In this document: positions 32,714-45,200 of the stretch, piece by piece
Numbering within the stretch: the stretch's first letter is position 1
Layout: every line of letters begins with the position of its first letter
NCBI GenBank assembly: GCA_963675135.1
Contig: OY776130.1
Location: 59,057,808 to 59,121,807, forward strand
DNA from: Galeopsis tetrahit
Taxonomy: Eukaryota > Streptophyta > Magnoliopsida > Lamiales > Lamiaceae
Direction of reading: 5' to 3'
DNA: 64,000 bases
Notes under the pieces: model-generated
Told to the model about the DNA's origin: nothing
The model's input: the letters and a program-made list of their open reading frames with translations, nothing else
Database searches by the model: none
Program-made: the position numbers and the translations under genes

Positions 32714-33337
32714 TTTTTATGCGACTCTTGTTTAATATTATCGCTTAATAATTATTAGGGTATTTTGCTTTCATGTATTTCCTCTGCTGCTGTAAGACTG
32801 GGAATTTCTTTGATGTATGAAAAGTAGATGGCGTTCAGCAATTTTCTGAATAATGGACCAAATTGCCCAAAATCTAAGCAACAAGTCTGATAGATACCCA
32901 CTAGCAAATTTAAATTCTATTACTTCCTCCCCCACAAACCGTAACTCAATTGGACGTTTATATTTGACACGGGTTTTAATGTAAAAATTGTACATAATAA
33001 AACTGTTTCATACAAGATCAACTTGTATTTCTTAGTCTACACGGGTTTGACAAATATTTTTAATTTAACAGGTAAGCATAAAATAGATACAGAATGCAAT
33101 AAAAACCTATATCAGTACTTATTCCAATTGGATCAAAACCAAAATCTCAAAATAATAAAAAACCATCCACCATAGTCAGACTATGCACATGTATATGTAT
33201 GTATATATTCAGCATTGAGGACTAACTAAATTATTCTTATGCACTAAAGGCAGCACCTAATAAAAGCAACAGTGTTTTGGGGGAGGGGCAGGTAACTCGT
33301 ATCTGTCACCCGAAAAAAGAAAAGAAAAACGAGACAA
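32714..33337. other. Convergent 3' region between NRPE5 and FIS1
   Basis: 624 bp shared by the 3'UTRs of two converging genes. AT-rich, no transposon ends seen, no coding frame. Confidence 0.7.
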
Positions 33338-35392
33338 TCAGCTCCTGCGAGCCAATGCAGCTGCAATCCCACCAGCTATAAGTCCAACAGCAGTTGCAGT
33401 GATGCCGATTCCAATAACACCATCTGCAATTAACATTAAATAGGATGTAAATCGGTACAACTAGGGTCATAATCGGTAGGCATGATGATGAAGCTTTCAA
33501 ATTAGGGAAACTACCTTTGGTAATTCGCTCTTCAACGGTCTTCTTTAGAGACAGAGCTTGTCTCCAGTCAGGTGCAATCTAATAACAAAGGACATTGTGA
33601 AGTTTTTAGTTACAAAAGAGTTAGGAAAAATAATCTGAGATGGGGGATACAAGTGATTTTGTAGTAAAGAAACAAATTAACAGACCTCCAAACACTGGTC
33701 TAGAAGCTGCCTGCACCTTGCATAGTCTCCACTCCGGTAATATCCAACAGCAATAAGATAAAGTTTCTCCCTCTTTTGCAATGGACTGCTAGTGTTGGTC
33801 AGTGAAGCTGAAAAAAATAAGGCACGTATAAATGGGTAATCGACTATTAAATCAAATGTATCAATGCATAATATGCATTTGGTCAACTACATACGATATG
33901 AGGAGCATAAAATTACAGGGCATGGAAGGCAAAACACAACCAAAACAGAGTAACTACTCAAGAACAAAATTAGAAAATACTCTCACAATAAAGATCGAGA
34001 GATAAGGTCTTTAACGATCCTCATACATTAAAAGTGATGCCAATCACACCTTTTCAAGTATGAAAATTTCAGAATTTTTTCATAGATGTTATCTTCAAGT
34101 ACTGCCATAATGAACACCTAAGTAAAATAGTTGAACGAATTTTAATTTATCAAAAGACACGAGGGGTGATAAAAATTTCTGAAGAGGTTCACTCAATAAC
34201 ACATGCAACTACCAACAAGTGAAAGAGAAATTGGCAGCAATAAGAGTGCAGTAGCAGAACCAATATTTAAGATAGAGTACATGTAATGTGGCCAAGGACG
34301 AAATTGTTAATCCCATCTGACTGTAATAGTATTTTCTCTATTTGGTCATAAAAGCAACCCAAATTTAATTTAATCCATGTAAAAATCACCTTCAAGCATG
34401 GCGATCCCTCGTTCCATATCTGCAGGTTGCCTGGAATGAACAAGAGCCCATGACAACCGCATAATACTTTCATTTATTCGATCTTCAGCTTCATCCTTTT
34501 TAGCCTCTGCAACTTCTCTCTCACAGCCCTGCAACGGAATGAAATATTGAACACAAAGGCACATAATAATTCAGAGAAATATGGTCACATCACACACACA
34601 ACATTAAAATGCTAACCCAGAAGAATCTGTTTATTGTATTCAACATTAACACAACAAAGCAACGTAATTCAGATGTCGAATGCGTAAATAAATAGTGTCA
34701 GCAATAACGAGCAACGACTGTCTATATCCTTTCCAGCAAAACCACTTATAATCAGCCGAAAAAAAATAGCCAAAATTTTCATCACATATTCATATATGGC
34801 CTCAAAAACACAAAACATAATTGAAAATAACAAGCAAAAATTTACAAACAAAACACCAAGATAATTCCATGGACAGTCAAGGTTCCTCCAAAAACAAACT
34901 TCTCTTGCAACCAACCACAATCCATACCATTCTCAAACTAAACCCTTTCACACTACTTCAAAAAACCAAATTGATTTCCTAATGTAATCGACCAATATAC
35001 ATCAAGGAAATTGGCTAACACATAAAAACCCTAACCTATCCCAAAGGAGCAAACAACAATTTAAAGCATCAAGCACGCAAATTGACAAACAGCTTATCCT
35101 AATTACCATTACAAATGATTGAAATCACCATAAAAACAAATTTCTTGACATAAAAACTAGAGAACTTTTGTCTTTACAACAGGAATCGAAACCCCATGTC
35201 AAGAATAGGGAGAAAAAGCTCAATAAAATCTATATTCTTGATTATTGCAAAATAAATAGCAGAAATACAAGAAAAATAAATAGCGGGAAAAAGAGCGCAT
35301 ACGAGTATAACATCAGGAGTCGACCACGGGATGTGGTCACCGCCGCCGAAGAAATTAGAAACGGAGTCGACAAATTGATTAAACTGGTCCAT
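33338..35392 (-). CDS. FIS1A: Mitochondrial fission 1 protein (FIS1)
   Basis: Five exons, 35303-35392, 34390-34528, 33686-33807, 33515-33578 and 33338-33423, encode 166 residues; from memory Arabidopsis FIS1A has 170. The start is MDQFNQFVDSVSNFF. The cytosolic part forms a TPR-like helix bundle with RESIMRLSWALVHS-type text (here NESIMRLSWALVHSRQPADM) and REKLYLIAVGYYRSGDYARCR. The C-terminal tail anchor (about residues 141-163, Gly/Ala/Ile-rich) ends in ALARRS, a short basic tail typical of mitochondrial and peroxisomal anchors. FIS1 promotes organelle division with dynamin-related proteins. It converges on NRPE5, as in Arabidopsis (At3g57080-At3g57090). The A suffix comes from synteny, not from paralogue comparison. 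Confidence 0.93.
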
Positions 35393-36902
35393 ATTCTTTA
35401 TTGTTTTTCTGGAAATAAAAATATTTTTTGGAAGAGAGAAGAATTTGCTCGCGTAGATAGATCTTCTCCACAATATAATACTTTCTCAAATTTTGTTAAA
35501 TAAAACCATATATTTATATTCAAAATTCAGTTTGCTTCGGGTTTAAGTATTGATAGGGATAAATATATATTTTTAAGGATAAACAATATTTAAAAGGTCG
35601 ACAAGATAATTTCTAATTTCCAAAATTCTAATATTTTTTGTATGGGTAGGTCTCTTGTAGACTATAAGGGATTGAGTAAATTTTAAAAAATTGGTAGAAT
35701 TGATAATAAAAATAAAATACGCGAAAAATATATGTTAAATTATGTAGCTTAAATGGTTGAGAATAGTTTTTTTTATGTTGAGGTGTGTTCAACTCTTACA
35801 TCTAACAATTTTCACATATATTTTTTTTTAATTATAAAAGTGCATGTTGAAAATAAGAAAAAGTGTAACATGCAATTTACAATTTTTTAGCATGTTATTT
35901 TGCAATATTTGCAATAATAATTTCAGTTATAATGACATACACTTGTTAGTGATGTTATGTTACACATATTTTGTTGCACTTTTCAGTTGTAGTGACTTAC
36001 TATTTTCAACAATATTTTTTAGTTATATTGACTTACACTTTTTAGTAATGTTATGCTACACCTTTTAGTCATATTTTGTTGCACTTTTCAGTTGTAGTTG
36101 ACTTACAATTTTCAACAATATGTTCAGTATAATGACTTACACTTTTTACTCGTATTTTGTTACACTTTTCAGTTATAATAACTTACACTTTTCATTAAAA
36201 TATTGTGTTGCACTTTTCAAGTATATTGACATGCACTTTTTAATAATATTGTGTTGCACTTTCTAGTTATACTAACTTGAATTTTCTAGTTATAATGACT
36301 TATACTTTTCATTAAAAGTTGTGTTGCACTTTTCAATTATAGTGACTTACACTTTTTAATAAAAAAATGTGTTACACTTTTTAGTAATATTGTGTTACAC
36401 TTTTTAGTAATATTAACTTACACTTTTCAACCCACACAATTTCGAAAAAAAATTATCAATAAAAAAAAATTACAAAAAAAAAATAACCAAGTCAAAAATT
36501 TTATTCACAATAATCTTGAATATTTAGAGTTCACAAAATTATTGAATATTTAAGATTTAAGTTGACCATAAGACCAATCATTTTTATATAAAAAAGTCAT
36601 ATTTTAAAAAACAATAATCTATTAAAATTAATTTTCACACATATTATGTATGTTTGGGACTTAGAATTAGGATTATGCTTCTCTTTCTAAATTCTCAAAG
36701 TGGAAATAATTTTTAAAGGATGGGTTCATATAAAATTTTGTTTCGATTTTAAATGGGCTTACTAGTGAACGGTGATATTGGACGTTGTACGGAATATCGA
36801 GATTAAAAAAAAAACAGTTATACCAATTGCATTAAATTACATTGGAGCCAAAACACACAAAAATTACATATACTACCTCAATTATTTCCCTACAGAATGA
36901 TC
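35393..36902. other. Intergenic region between FIS1 and GUX-like genes
   Basis: The FIS1 promoter side is followed by a long degenerate tandem array (35870-36432). The rest is AT-rich with no gene. Confidence 0.65.
35870..36432. repeat. Degenerate tandem array with the CACTTTTCAGTTAT / GACTTACACTTTTTAG motif
   Basis: About a dozen irregular copies of a 40-65 bp compound unit: TTGCACTTTTCAGTTATA, then GACTTACACTTTTTAGTAAT, then a spacer such as ATTGTG. Spacing and order vary. The same two phrases make up the arms of the hairpin at 50414-50606. No coding frame. Confidence 0.8.
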
Positions 36903-38650
36903 CTAAGCTATGTGTGTATTCTTCTGTGAGCAATATGGCCTCAGTTTCTCAGGCATAGCTCTGTAAACTCCCCACCACATTCCATGAGCAGAATCACTCG
37001 CATATCTATGAAACGCCGGCACGTCCCAGTTACAGTCGCGTTCACTCGAGCACTTCCACGGCTTCATACCAGTGTAATGCAGCGCGTAAAACTCGTCCAC
37101 TATCACATGTTCCGTATCATTTTGCTCAATGAAAACTTTCATAAAGTTCATCTCGTGTGGGAGGCGGTGCCACCACGCAAACATCTCGTTCAGAAACCCC
37201 TGATCGCCCCCATTGTACGATTCCACCACCATCATCTTCTTCATAAGGGCGTCGAAAGTGCACTGAGACGGCTCAATGAGCATCAGCCCCGAGTTGAAAA
37301 GGTGTTTTTGGTAATTTCCAGCTGCTGAGAGCTGTGGGTACACGAAGAACTCGTCTAGGTTTCGTATGACTAACAGATCTGCATCGATGAACATTAGTTT
37401 CTTGTACTGTTTGAGCTGCCATATCCGGAGTTTGCTGTAGTTCCACTCGTTGTAAGCGTGTTTTCTTGAATATGGGCTTCGGATACGTTCAATCCGTTCT
37501 GTTTTCCACCCTGCTGCTCGGAGACCCTCGATGGATTCTGCTGATATGCTGTCATCAGCAAAGAGGATAAGATCTTTCGTCGTGTTTAGTTGGATGATGC
37601 TTTGTGCTAAAACTATCGCGCCACAGACGTAGTCTTCTGTGGTGTGTAGGACTGTAACATAGGCCTCCTTTGGTGCAACATGATGACTAGTTTCCCTTCT
37701 CCATACTTCTTGATCATCACCTGCAATGTATCAAACAACTTATATTACACAAAATTACAGGACGATCTGTGATATTATCTCCGTCAAGAAAAGATATAAA
37801 ACATACCAAAAACAGACGATGGAGGGACGAATTGGCAAGGTCCGACAGGCATGAGCACCAATTTCTCAATCATAGTCATTTCAGGTTTGTAAATCCAAGT
37901 GTTGCCTTCATTCCAAAAAAGATCATCACATCTGAAAATCTCCCACATAGGTTCCACTGATTCGACAAACGCAACCATCAACAGTCTGGCTCCCTTCCTC
38001 CCACTTCTAACTAGTAAGTTAGCCACCACCAAGTTCACTTGCAATCTAAACGCATTCCTTAACCCACCGTCTTCATCATCAATCGAACGAGGTACCTTAG
38101 CAATAACCACATCAAGATCCTTATAGTTCACGAATTCTGGCATTGGAATATCGGGGCATGTTGAATTTTCATACACTCTCTCCGGAGCTAAATCCAACCA
38201 TTGAACTTCTTCCCCCACACGGTCAAAATGCACATCTACCATATTCGATGTAGTCCGAACTTCATCCATCAATTCGCCTGTGTTCACCAACCCGATATTG
38301 AGTTTCCCAGCTTTGAACTCTCTTCTAATAACTTCGAACCACAGAGGATTATTTTTCTTCACCTTTTTAAAGTAGGTGGTGGTGTTTTTCTCAGCGCGTG
38401 TTGGGACAGCTTGTTTCACTCGATCCATTTTCACCAGTCCTATTCTGATTCTCTTGTCTATGATGTCTCGTGAGACAACCTCGAACCAACGGGGTTGTCT
38501 TAAGCGTCTAAAGTAGGTAGTCACATCCTGAAACTCGTCTTGCAGATGCCTGGTATAGTTGATGATTAAAAATAGGTGGTTAGTGATAATGAGAAACAGC
38601 GCAATGGAGAGAAGGATGAAGGACAAACTGAGGCGCTTACTGAAAAACAT
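36903..38650 (-). CDS. GUX-type glucuronosyltransferase (GT8, PGSIP family)
   Basis: Two exons (37807-38650, 36903-37720) encode 553 residues. A single membrane segment at about residues 8-31 makes a type II Golgi protein. The GT8 domain begins near residue 298 (EAYVTVLHTTEDYVCGAIVLAQS). It carries the metal-binding D394-A-D396 motif (LMFIDADLLVIRNLDEFF), FNSGLMLIEPS, a GGDQGFLN motif and HYTGMKPW near the end, so the catalytic features look intact. GUX enzymes add glucuronic acid to xylan in secondary cell walls; the closest remembered members are GUX4/GUX5 (At1g54940, At1g08990). The stem region (residues 43-132) contains two diverged copies of a segment of about 42 residues centred on WFEV and IGLV. 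A TATA box lies at 38691-38697. Confidence 0.9.
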
Positions 38651-38690
38651 TGATGCTCTTTTTTAGGCTTCAACATCTCTACCTCTTCTC

Positions 38691-38697
38691 TTATATA
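38691..38697 (-). promoter_or_regulatory. TATA box of the GUX-like gene
   Basis: TATATAA on the minus strand, about 41-47 bp upstream of the start codon. This implies a very short 5'UTR of roughly 10-20 nt. Confidence 0.55.
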
Positions 38698-39054
38698 GCA
38701 GGTCCAGATACGAGACGAGAGGTTTCATTCAGCAAGAAGATCGGTTAAATTATGCTGCAATGCACGTTACGTTCCATACTAGGTAGCTAATCACTTTGAT
38801 CCTACGTATATATTTTTCTAAAACCGAAATGATCAGTGTGGAGAAAATCACAAACACAGATATGGCAAAAACATAATTCTATAAACTCTATTTAGCATTT
38901 CCTTACTCAATATGGACCAATGGAGAAAGAAATCAAACTAATAGAGATTCAACATTATCATAAACATAACAAGGTGAACAAGGCAAATAAGTAACGAAAA
39001 ACGAGTAATATTATTCCATCATATTAATAAAATATACAAAATCCAGATATTCAA

Positions 39055-40557
39055 TCATTCCCTATCCTGTAGTAAGTTATTGACCATATTTACCAAAGGA
39101 GGTGTGCCCTTTACCATAATCTCGAACCTAGAAGCATTCGAGGCGTGAGTGAAAAGGGAGAGCCCAAACAAAACAAGCTCAGGGAGAAACAGGCGAGACG
39201 ACAAGAATCCATGCCAGTACCGAGGTTCCAAGTTGAAAAAAGCATCGAAAAACCTTCTAGTCGAAATTAAATCAAGCTTGAGCAGAATATCCATCCCAAA
39301 ACAGAAGAATTCCCTTTGTCTCCTCCTTTCTATAGGCCATAAATCTTTCCAAACTTCTGCTGATAAGTCGTTTCCTCGAATGATTCTATCTGAACTTAAG
39401 TACCCAACAATGGCATTAGCTACTATAGGAGCAGCAGCCAGAGTCCTAGCAACCATATAGCCAGTTGAAGGATGCACCATCCCTGCTGTGCCCCCGATTC
39501 CAACGACCCGTTGAGGTAAAACAGGCAAGGGCCCGCCCATTGGGATCACACAATGCTCATCTTCTTCAATACTCTTCACTTTTATACCCAAGTGATTCAA
39601 TCGAGCAACCATTCGTTCTTGGATATCCTTCATAGGCACACCAGGGCGAGCTACGAGTGAAGTTTCTTCGAGGAATATCCTCTGCGAAGAAAACGGCATT
39701 GCATAGAGGAAAGTTGGGATCTTTCTATTGCTCTCTCTCATCTCATCATTGTTCCTAAGATGTGAGTCTCTCCAATCCATGAAAACCATCTTATCCACGT
39801 CGAATGGATGCTCCTCGACTTCTGCTAAAATCCCATACGCCACTTGATACCCCGGGTTATAGGGCTTATCATACTGCACAAGACATCTGGAAAAGCCAGT
39901 TGCATCAAGAACAACAGAAGCTTGAATAGTAACACCATCATTGCATATCAAGAATGACTTAGATTCCTCATGAATCACTTTCACAACCTTAGCTTGATGA
40001 AATTTAACACCATTGGAGATGCATTTCAGCATCATTTTCGATTTCAGCTGCTTTCGATTAACCCTACCGTACGGTCTACCGAGATCCTTCTTAGTATTCT
40101 CATCTATATACACTACAGCACCAGACCAAGTTGTGTCCAAACAGTCCAACAAGTCCATAGCCTCAAATTCATCTACCCAAACACCATAATTATTAGGCCA
40201 AATCAACTTAGGAGAAGGATCAATTGAACAAACAGAGAGACCTGCTTCAGAGACTTGCTGAGCAACAGCAAGCCCAGCAGGGCCCCCACCTACAACAGCA
40301 AGATCCACCACAAGCCCTTTTGAATGGTCATACAAAGGGAGCTCAAATTCAAGATTCTCTTTTTTTATTTCAGGAACAAGCTCCAAAAGGGCACTGGAAC
40401 TTGCTCTCACACTAAAACTTTTGTTCAACTTAAAGAGGGGTTTCTTGTAATGAAACTTTGATTCAAGATTCTGAGGCTTTGCACTAACCTTGTCCGAAAA
40501 CCCATGAATTGGGTGCAGAAACTGAATCTTGTTGTGAGTCTTGAGCAGGGTATCCAT
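39055..40557 (-). CDS. LCYB: Lycopene beta-cyclase, chloroplastic
   Basis: Intronless frame of 500 residues, the usual length for the plant enzyme. It converts lycopene to beta-carotene by closing a beta ring at each end, in plastid membranes. The start MDTLLKT is the family start, followed by a Ser/Lys-rich transit peptide to about residue 50. The dinucleotide-binding signature VVGGGPAGLAVAQQ lies at about 88-101. Other conserved blocks are IWPNNYGVWVDEFEAMDLLDC, FLYAMPFSS, EEDEHCVIPMGGPLPVLPQR, GMVHPSTGYMVARTLA, FFCFGMDILLKLDL and FHGFLSSRLFLPEL-type text near the C-terminus. The FLEET motif (FLEETSLVARPG), needed for activity in the family, is present. Beta- rather than epsilon-cyclase is clear from the N-terminus and overall text. 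It is transcribed divergently from GLDH. Confidence 0.97.
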   Translation of the reverse strand: MDTLLKTHNKIQFLHPIHGFSDKVSAKPQNLESKFHYKKPLFKLNKSFSVRASSSALLELVPEIKKENLEFELPLYDHSKGLVVDLAVVGGGPAGLAVAQQVSEAGLSVCSIDPSPKLIWPNNYGVWVDEFEAMDLLDCLDTTWSGAVVYIDENTKKDLGRPYGRVNRKQLKSKMMLKCISNGVKFHQAKVVKVIHEESKSFLICNDGVTIQASVVLDATGFSRCLVQYDKPYNPGYQVAYGILAEVEEHPFDVDKMVFMDWRDSHLRNNDEMRESNRKIPTFLYAMPFSSQRIFLEETSLVARPGVPMKDIQERMVARLNHLGIKVKSIEEDEHCVIPMGGPLPVLPQRVVGIGGTAGMVHPSTGYMVARTLAAAPIVANAIVGYLSSDRIIRGNDLSAEVWKDLWPIERRRQREFFCFGMDILLKLDLISTRRFFDAFFNLEPRYWHGFLSSRLFLPELVLFGLSLFTHASNASRFEIMVKGTPPLVNMVNNLLQDRE

Positions 40558-41231
40558 AATTCTTTATCAAGGTCGAGTTTTTCAATGATTCTTGAAAAAT
40601 ACAAACACGGGTTCCAAGTTTCAACTCAGAATCTTGAATTTGCACAGGAAATTGTTCATTTTGTGAAAGATATATTCAAAAGATGGGTTAAAGAAGAATG
40701 AAGTCGATAATTCAGTAATAAGATAATTGAAATGGGTTTTGGCAGAGAGCATGTGGTGGACACTCATCAACATGAAATGTGTGTTTGTGGGTATACTGGG
40801 GTCTCCAATATCCACATCCATCGCCTTTTTTTAGTTTTTAGTTTTTATATATTTGCACGGACGCAACGCAATCTTATAACGCGGGAGGGGTCGTTATTTA
40901 GTATAGTAAAAAAAAATCATGAAAGACTAAAACATGCTATTCCTTCGTCATACGATGTGTGCTTGTTTGTTTATATTCCATACAAGAAAATATGCACACT
41001 TTTATAGTGTGAATATAAAAAAAAAAGTATGCATACTTCATATTTTATGTTGAAAAAGATAATATAGTTATAAATTTTTTAATTCGATAAATAAGGCATG
41101 CCAAAATTTTAAGTATTTTTCCATCCCTAATTATCTAAATCATGTACTATTAGTTTTCATTTTTCAATGTTATGAAAAAACACATTTTAAAAATCCTTCT
41201 AACTCTCAGCTTAGTTTTCGTAATTCCTTTG

Positions 41232-41235
<4 letters not shown>

Positions 41236-41263
<28 letters not shown>

Positions 41264-41272
41264 TTACTTTGA
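41236..41272. repeat. (AAT)n microsatellite
   Basis: About 12 uninterrupted AAT/ATA units upstream of LCYB and GLDH. Confidence 0.95.
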
Positions 41273-42051
41273 AAAATACTAGCATGACGTTCACTCTAAC
41301 AAATTTCTTTGAAGCTAAGATTTTCATTTCACTGTTTTATTTGCCCTTCCCGTCGCGGCGCCATGTGGTCGTTGTTGATGTTTCTTCATACGTCACAACC
41401 TCTCTTTACCGTCGCTGATGTTCCTCCATTGGCTATCGATTTTGCTTCTACATTGCTTCATCTTCATCATCATCATCATCACGACTCGTTTATGGACCAG
41501 CGGGATGATGACGACGATGTCAACCGGCCTACAACCCAATGAATGGCGCTTTGGCGGTGGTTGTTCCTATTTCGAGTGTCCAGTTTCCCTAGAGAGGTTC
41601 TCTTTTGAAATTCTCTAAATCGGGTTGAATTTGGTGAAATTTTTGCACTCCGTGTGAATTTGCTTTGGTCTCCGTGGGTTTATTTTGTTGTTTCTTTGGT
41701 GTTCAATTATATAGTTTGTTAGTGTTTAATGTTAGATTGTTTCGTGGTGGTGCCCGTTTGAGTTTTGGTTTACTTGTGAGCGGAATAAATTAAAATCCCT
41801 ATAAAATAATTAATCATTTTTCCAATTTCAACAATAAGATGTCAATTGTCATCATAAATCAAAATGGTACATTTGTATCACTTTTGATATTTCACTATTT
41901 CATTATTGTTTTTTTTTTTTTTAAAGTAATTAACATTCATAATAATTATAACTACACTTTTGGAAAATATAGTATAAAAAAAAACCAGTTACTCCTATAT
42001 ATAGACATGGGCGTCGGTTGGTTCAAAAACCGTAACCGTAATCGATGTCTA

Positions 42052-42053
<2 letters not shown>

Positions 42054-42087
<34 letters not shown>
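42054..42087. repeat. (TA)n microsatellite upstream of GLDH
   Basis: About 17 uninterrupted TA units, roughly 210 bp upstream of the GLDH start codon, likely length-polymorphic. Confidence 0.95.
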
Positions 42088-42089
<2 letters not shown>

Positions 42090-42294
42090 ATTATTTTTTT
42101 TTCTCTTTGGATGTCCTCGAATCTTTAAAAAATGAGTTCAAATTTTACTTTGTTACGTTAAAGGTGTACTCTACGATCCGAGCCCAAAACTTTGGATAAT
42201 CAATCCATTTCGAAAGTAGAAATCTTTGTTGATCTCTTCCGCTCCCAACAATCTTTTCATTCGAATTAATCGGGAGCTAAAACCCAACTTCCAA

Positions 42295-45200
42295 ATGCTC
42301 CGAATTAATAATCTCAGACGCTCTCTGCACTCCCTCCTCCGCCGCCCCCCGCTTAAACCCTTTTCCGCCCCCGCCGCCCTCCGTCCTTTCTGCTCTGTGC
42401 CCAACCCCCCAACCTCCGCCACCAGCGACGCCGAGCTGCGTAAATACATCGGATACGCCGCCCTCCTCGTCACCAGCGGCGTACTCACCTATCTTTCTTT
42501 CCCCTTCCCGGAAAATGCAAAGCACAAAAAAGCCCAACTTTTCCGGTACGCCCCACTTCCTGCCGACCTCCACACTGTATCCAACTGGAGCGGCACGCAC
42601 GAGGTCCAAACCCGAACGTTTTTGCAGCCCGAATCGATCTCTGAGCTCGAAACGGCGGTCAAAGAATGCAATGAGAAGAAGCAGAAGATCCGCCCAGTTG
42701 GGTCGGGTCTTTCGCCGAATGGAATCGGGTTGACCCGTTCTGGGATGGTGAATTTGGCTCTGATGGATAAGGTTTTGGAGGTGGATCAGAAAAATAAGAG
42801 GGTTAGAGTGGAGGCGGGGATAAGGGTTCAGCAGCTCGTGGATGGGATTAAAGATTTTGGACTTACTTTGCAGAATTTTGCTTCAATTAGGGAGCAGCAG
42901 ATTGGTGGCATTGTTCAGGTGAATACTGAATTGTAGTTTGATTTCATTTTGACAATGTAGGTTATAACTTTTTCTGGTTATCAGTATGAATATTTGCTGT
43001 TTCTTTTGATGTTGATTGAATGAAGCTTTGTATATTGAATAGTGCTTTACATATGTCCTCTTTTACTTTCCTTGTTTTGTTTTTGCCTCTCTCTCCCTCT
43101 CTGATGGTCTTGTGGTTTTGATTTGTAGTATGTCTTGCACATGTAACACATCCGAAATCGAGTAGAGAAAGTAAAGTGAGAAATATAATTGATATAGATA
43201 CACTGTTTACTGTAAAGACAATCATTATTAGTGATATTAACACATGTCCTGTTATTTCGTCCAAGTTATTTAGTTTTGAGTTGCTTGTCTGCAAATTTTC
43301 AGGTGGGGGCGCATGGCACTGGTGCAAGGCTGCCTCCCATAGATGAGCAGGTCATCAGCATGAAACTGGTTACTCCCGCCAAGGGCATTATTGAGATTTC
43401 CAAGGAGAAAGATCCCGAGCTCTTTTATTTGGCTCGTTGTGGTCTTGGAGGGCTTGGTGTGGTTGCAGAAGTTACTCTGCAGTGTGTTGAGAGACAGGAG
43501 CTTGTAGAGCATACATACGTATCCAACATAGATGAGATAAAAAAGAATCACAAGTAATACACATTTTCTCACCAATGTCAATTTGTCAAACAATATTTCT
43601 TTCACTGTGATAATATTTTGAAGAACATCAAGGGGATGTTTGGTTAGGCGATATGGGGTGCGACGAAAATCTTAGGTTGTATTTAAATCCGACGCAAACA
43701 TAGAATCCCATGTCTAAGCAGCCACACTCAAACCAAACATCCCCCAAAGTTTTATATACTTTATTTGTAGTGTGTACAAAATATTGTTTAGCTTGAAGTA
43801 GAGTTTACCTTCGTGTGCATTGACCATTGCCCTAGATTTTATTGCCATCCTTCATCTGCATGCTAGTTTTTGCCTATTCTTCAACCTGTAAGATATAAAT
43901 ACATAAATTCATCATTTGTTTATTTGGTTATTCTTGAACTTGATTCTGTTTGCATTATTTACCATTATGTGGACTTTATAAGTAATACATATCCATATTC
44001 ACATACAATATACTGGGCTGTAATTTATCAGGTGTGTATGACATTTGCTAGGATTGTTGTATTTTCTGATAAGGCAACCTTGGTAATGGATCTTGTCCAG
44101 TCCTGTGTTCGTGTAAATTGCATGTTGTAATGCTGAATGAAATTGGGGATTGCATGATACGATGCTTTTTTTTTTGTCCTTGAGATATTAAAATTTCCAA
44201 TTTTCTCTTGCAGAAAACTTCTGTCTGAAAATAAGCATGTGAAATACCTATATATTCCATATACCGACACGGTTGTGGTTGTGAGGTGCAATCCTATTTC
44301 AAAATGGAAAGGTGCACCGAAGTTTGAACCCAAGTATACTAAGGAAGAAGCTATACAGCATGTGAAAGACCTTTATCGGGAATCACTTGGGAAGTACAGG
44401 TAATCTTATTTGGTAGAAAGCAATCCCTAATCTTGCATTATGTAAGTAACTTTATGAATTAGGGATTTTGTTTTCTAGATTTTACTATTATTACATAAGT
44501 AGCTGTTATGTTCATCGAGTGATTCCGTTCTTTACAGGAAAGATGTTGGCACATCAAAAACTCCCGTTGAGAATGAACCCAATATTGATGAACTTTCATT
44601 CACTGAACTTAGAGATAAGCTAATTGCTTTGGATCCTCTTGATAAAGATCACATCATAAAGGTCAATCAAGCAGAGGCTGAATTCTGGAAGAAGTCAGAG
44701 GGGTATAGAGTAGGCTGGAGTGATGATATTCTTGGCTTCGATTGTGGTGGGCAACAATGGGTATCAGAGACATGTTTTCCAGCTGGAACCCTGTCTAAAC
44801 CTGTTAATGATCTGGAATACATCGAAAAATTAATGAAAATAATTGATAAAGAAAATGTACCTGCACCTGCACCAATCGAGCAGAGATGGACAGCATCCAG
44901 TAAAAGCCTGATGAGTCCAGCTTATAGCTCATCAGGGGACGATATATTCTCATGGGTACTCTCTTTATGAATTCTGTTTTAAATTTGGTGATTAGTTTTA
45001 AATTTAATGGGCTAAGTCTAGATATCTTTATTGTTGAAACCAGGTTGGCATAATTATGTATCTACCTACAACGGATGCTCGTCAGAGGAAGGATATTACC
45101 GAAGAATTTTTCTACTACAGGGGTTTGACACAAACACGTTTATGGGACGAGTTTTCAGCTTATGAACATTGGGCTAAGATTGAGGTACAAATCATATTTT

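Larger units (their letters stand above)
40558..42294. other. Divergent intergenic region between LCYB and GLDH
   Basis: Contains both promoters and leaders. 40558-40720 is probably LCYB 5'UTR. It carries an (AAT)n run (41236-41272) and a (TA)n run (42054-42087). Open frames near 41309-41618 encode His-rich low-complexity text from a CAT repeat; I do not treat them as genes. Confidence 0.6.

Noticed and set aside
35870..36432. CRISPR array
   Set aside because: Units are irregular in length and diverged, spacers are not unique sequences, and the genome is a plant.
41309..41618. Overlapping frames with His- and Ile-runs
   Set aside because: They come from a CAT microsatellite; no homology or codon bias recognised.
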